A stretch of DNA of 6,249 bases from contig JADGQN010000289.1 of NCBI GenBank assembly GCA_017881765.1, positions 1-6,249 on the forward strand. The letters are read 5' to 3'. The notes beneath the pieces are model-generated. The model was not told where the DNA came from. It made no database searches and saw only the letters and a program-made list of their open reading frames with translations. This DNA is from Syntrophobacterales bacterium. Lineage in GTDB: Bacteria > Desulfobacterota > Syntrophorhabdia > Syntrophorhabdales > WCHB1-27. Both the position numbers and the translations under genes were made by a program. Shown in pieces: positions 4,669-6,249 of the stretch; within the stretch, counting starts at the first letter, position 1; every line of letters begins with the position of its first letter.

Positions 4669-5958
4669 ATGCTACCCGAGTGCAGATGCGAGACCGATCC
4701 ATATCCGATTCCCAAGTTTGACCTCGACAGAAAGGACATCAAAGATCTCATTGAGGAGTTGAAAGGGTTCCACGAACAGTTTCGTGACTGCTTTTCACGT
4801 CAGGAGCCAAGAGATAACTTCTTTCAGTACATGGTGGGGCAGCTGAGCCAGGTTGAACGGAAGTCAATCGAGCCGATCGCACTGAGCGTCAAGGATGCCA
4901 AGGTCCGGGCGATGCAGTTCTTCGTCAGCGACGTTGCCTGGAATGACGAAGAGGTCATGTCCATTTATCGTAGTATGATAAGCGAAGACATGGGAGATCC
5001 GGACGGCGCCCTGATCTTCGATGAATCAGGGTTCGTGAAGAAGGGAAACGATTCAGCCGGTGTTGCAAGACAGTACTGCGGGAACATCGGGAAAGTGGAG
5101 AACTGCCAGGTCGGCGTCTTTGCCGCATATGCCTCAAGGCACGGGTATGGTTTTCTTGGCAACAGGCTCTTTGTCCCTGAAAAATGGTTTACCGATGCCT
5201 ATGCCGAAAGACGCAAGAAGTGCAGATTCCCGAAGGATCTTGAGTTCAAGACCAAACCAGAACTTGCGGTCGAGCTTCTCAAGGAGGTGGTAAAGGACGG
5301 GAAGGTCCCCTTCCGCTTCATCGTTGCGGACAGCGTCTATGGGAACAGTCCCGACTTCATCGATGCCGTGGATGGGCTTCCCGGCGCTACGTACTTTGTG
5401 GCCATGCCTGACGATACGCTCTGCTGGTTACGACGCCCGCTTGTGGTGAAAAAGGAGTATCACTTCAAAGGAGAAATCCGCTCGAAGCTCCTTCTGAAAG
5501 AACCCGAGAAGGACCCCGTGTCGTTTGAAACGATTGCCAAAAATCTCAACAGCTTCTTCTGGTACCGGCGAAAGGTTTCGGAAGGAACCAAAGGGCCTAT
5601 CGAATACGAATTCACCAAGAGACGGGTAGTTCTATCCAGAGGTGGCCTTCCCGGCAGAGAGGTGTGGCTGATTATGAGAAGAACCCTCGATGAATCCCCG
5701 ACGTATTCCTATTTCATCAGCAATGCGGGTTTGAGCGCCCGCCTCAAACTCTTTGTATGGCTCAGCGGCATTCGCTGGGCGATCGAGCAGTGCTTTGAGG
5801 AAACAAAAACAGAACTCGGAATGGACCACTATGAGGTGCGCAAATTCCCCGGCTGGATCCACATCATGATAACCTGCATGCTGGCCCATTTCTTCCTCTG
5901 GCACATAAAGCTCAGACTGGGGAAAAAAAGCGCCAGCCATTACTCTATCGCAGCTTAG
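4669..5958 (+). CDS. IS701-family DDE transposase, truncated by a frameshift at an A7 run
   Basis: This 429-residue reading frame catalyses movement of the surrounding element. It matches the IS701 group (DDE superfamily endonuclease) by IFDESGFVKKG with Asp118, GVARQYCG and ENCQVGVFAAYAS (131-156), FKTKPELA (193-200), VADSVYG with Asp221, and IRWAIEQCFEETKTELGMDHYEV with Glu373 as probable third acidic residue, then MLAHFFLWH. ATG at 4669 is chosen over the upstream TTG at 4612 because AGGAGG precedes it by six bases and the N-terminus resembles relatives. The frame breaks at seven A residues (5923-5929): after LGKK it reads only nine more codons, SASHYSIAA, then TAG. The C-terminal part is intact in the +1 frame (5929-6106). 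With six A residues the protein would be 478 residues. The catalytic core is complete in the truncated form. Confidence 0.88.
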   Translation: MLPECRCETDPYPIPKFDLDRKDIKDLIEELKGFHEQFRDCFSRQEPRDNFFQYMVGQLSQVERKSIEPIALSVKDAKVRAMQFFVSDVAWNDEEVMSIYRSMISEDMGDPDGALIFDESGFVKKGNDSAGVARQYCGNIGKVENCQVGVFAAYASRHGYGFLGNRLFVPEKWFTDAYAERRKKCRFPKDLEFKTKPELAVELLKEVVKDGKVPFRFIVADSVYGNSPDFIDAVDGLPGATYFVAMPDDTLCWLRRPLVVKKEYHFKGEIRSKLLLKEPEKDPVSFETIAKNLNSFFWYRRKVSEGTKGPIEYEFTKRRVVLSRGGLPGREVWLIMRRTLDESPTYSYFISNAGLSARLKLFVWLSGIRWAIEQCFEETKTELGMDHYEVRKFPGWIHIMITCMLAHFFLWHIKLRLGKKSASHYSIAA

Positions 5959-6106
5959 GATTCTGCTGAAAGTGGTTCTGCCCATGCGGCGCTACAACGC
6001 TACAGCCTGTATCGCCCTGGTAGCCTGGGTTCAGAAGAGGAACCATCTTGCTTACCTATCGCACAGAAAACGGAAACTGGCTCTCGTATGTCAAGTATCG
6101 TTGTAG
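5929..6106 (+). pseudogene. Out-of-frame C-terminal part of the IS701 transposase
   Basis: In the +1 frame relative to the main transposase frame, the sequence after the A7 run reads APAITLSQLRILLKVVLPMR and then RYNATACIALVAWVQKRNHL followed by AYLSHRKRKLALVCQVSL, ending at TAG 6104-6106. The segment QKRNHLAYLSHRKRKL is what I recall at the C-terminus of long IS701-family transposases (RNH.AYLSHRKR). The stop lies inside the right terminal repeat, as in compact IS elements. It has no start signal of its own and is expressed only if the reading frame shifts at the A run. Confidence 0.75.
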
Positions 6107-6112
6107 GGCTAA
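6096..6112. repeat. Right IS end: 13-bp terminal inverted repeat and CTAA target duplication
   Basis: TATCGTTGTAGGG (6096-6108) is followed by CTAA (6109-6112). The terminal repeat overlaps the TAG (6104-6106) that ends the out-of-frame transposase C-terminus. Confidence 0.85.
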
Positions 6113-6249
6113 ATGCCCTGCTGATTTATGAACTGCTCGCTATACGGTTCTTCATAGGTTTTTCTTGAAATACCGAAGTCTAAGTGGTAATGAATTGGGA
6201 AGGCGTGTGATAGGCATCGCCGTTTAGGTATCCGATTTTAGGGGTGCAT
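6113..6249. other. Flank right of the IS, no gene seen
   Basis: All six frames carry early stops or only short open stretches. Joined to the left flank (4512-4577) as the pre-insertion sequence, it still gives no coding frame. The IS therefore seems to have entered an intergenic region. Confidence 0.5.

Larger units (their letters stand above)
4582..6108 (+). mobile_element. Complete IS701-family insertion sequence
   Basis: The element is 1527 bp long. Its ends are CCCTACAACGATA (4582-4594) and TATCGTTGTAGGG (6096-6108), exact inverted repeats of 13 bp with scattered further matches inward. It is flanked on both sides by CTAA (4578-4581 and 6109-6112), a 4-bp target duplication that fits the YTAR target preference I recall for IS701-family elements. 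It carries one transposase gene in rightward orientation. Intact ends and an unblemished target duplication imply insertion by transposition without later rearrangement. It landed in a stretch with no visible gene, 70 bases after the stop of the Gly/His-rich protein. Confidence 0.88.

Noticed and set aside
1..6249. CRISPR array, tRNA, rRNA, toxin-antitoxin or anti-phage system
   Set aside because: No regularly spaced direct repeats, tRNA-like cloverleaf with conserved arms, or recognisable effector domains were found. The tandem 24-bp repeat at 558-597 has only two copies and is palindromic.

Overview
The window looks like a piece of chromosome from an anaerobic, probably deltaproteobacterial (Desulfobacterota-like) Gram-negative. 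That placement is an inference from gene content (a molybdenum-hydroxylase subunit, a free-standing MoaD-type sulfur carrier, a GldA-type dehydrogenase, exported small proteins, an IS701-family element) and from roughly balanced GC. No rRNA, tRNA or marker gene is present to prove it.

Layout, left to right. Positions 1-105 hold the C-terminal end of what appears to be the FAD-binding subunit of a xanthine-dehydrogenase-type molybdoenzyme. A 149-bp fold-back repeat (91-239) starts inside its last codons and contains its stop. A MoaD/ThiS-family sulfur carrier follows (310-549), then a dense block of GC-rich palindromic repeats (555-772). A zinc-dependent glycerol-dehydrogenase-family gene follows (819-2018). 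Its 3' end overlaps, tail to tail, a leftward unit: a small exported protein of unknown function (3073 to 2537) and a VanZ-family membrane protein (2525 to 2010). Further right on the minus strand is a cysteine-rich zinc-ribbon gene broken by a one-base frameshift (3765 to 3296), with a 12-bp perfect inverted repeat at the break. Two small rightward genes form an apparent operon: a two-helix membrane protein (3931-4152) and an exported Gly/His-rich, C-terminally Cys-rich protein (4170-4511).

The right quarter is a complete IS701-family insertion sequence (4582-6108, 1527 bp). It has perfect 13-bp terminal inverted repeats and a 4-bp CTAA target duplication. Its transposase starts at 4669 behind a Shine-Dalgarno that is buried in a hairpin, and it is interrupted at a run of seven A residues (5923-5929). 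The missing C-terminus continues in the +1 frame and stops inside the right terminal repeat. The last 137 bases show no gene.

The molybdoenzyme subunit and the MoaD-like protein make functional sense together, since one needs the pterin cofactor that the other helps make. The rest reads as ordinary accessory chromosome with mobile and decaying parts. I see no clear undescribed defence or biosynthetic system. The most informative signals are the frameshifted but otherwise intact IS, the masked transposase ribosome binding site, the two structured repeat blocks around the MoaD gene, and the broken zinc-ribbon gene.
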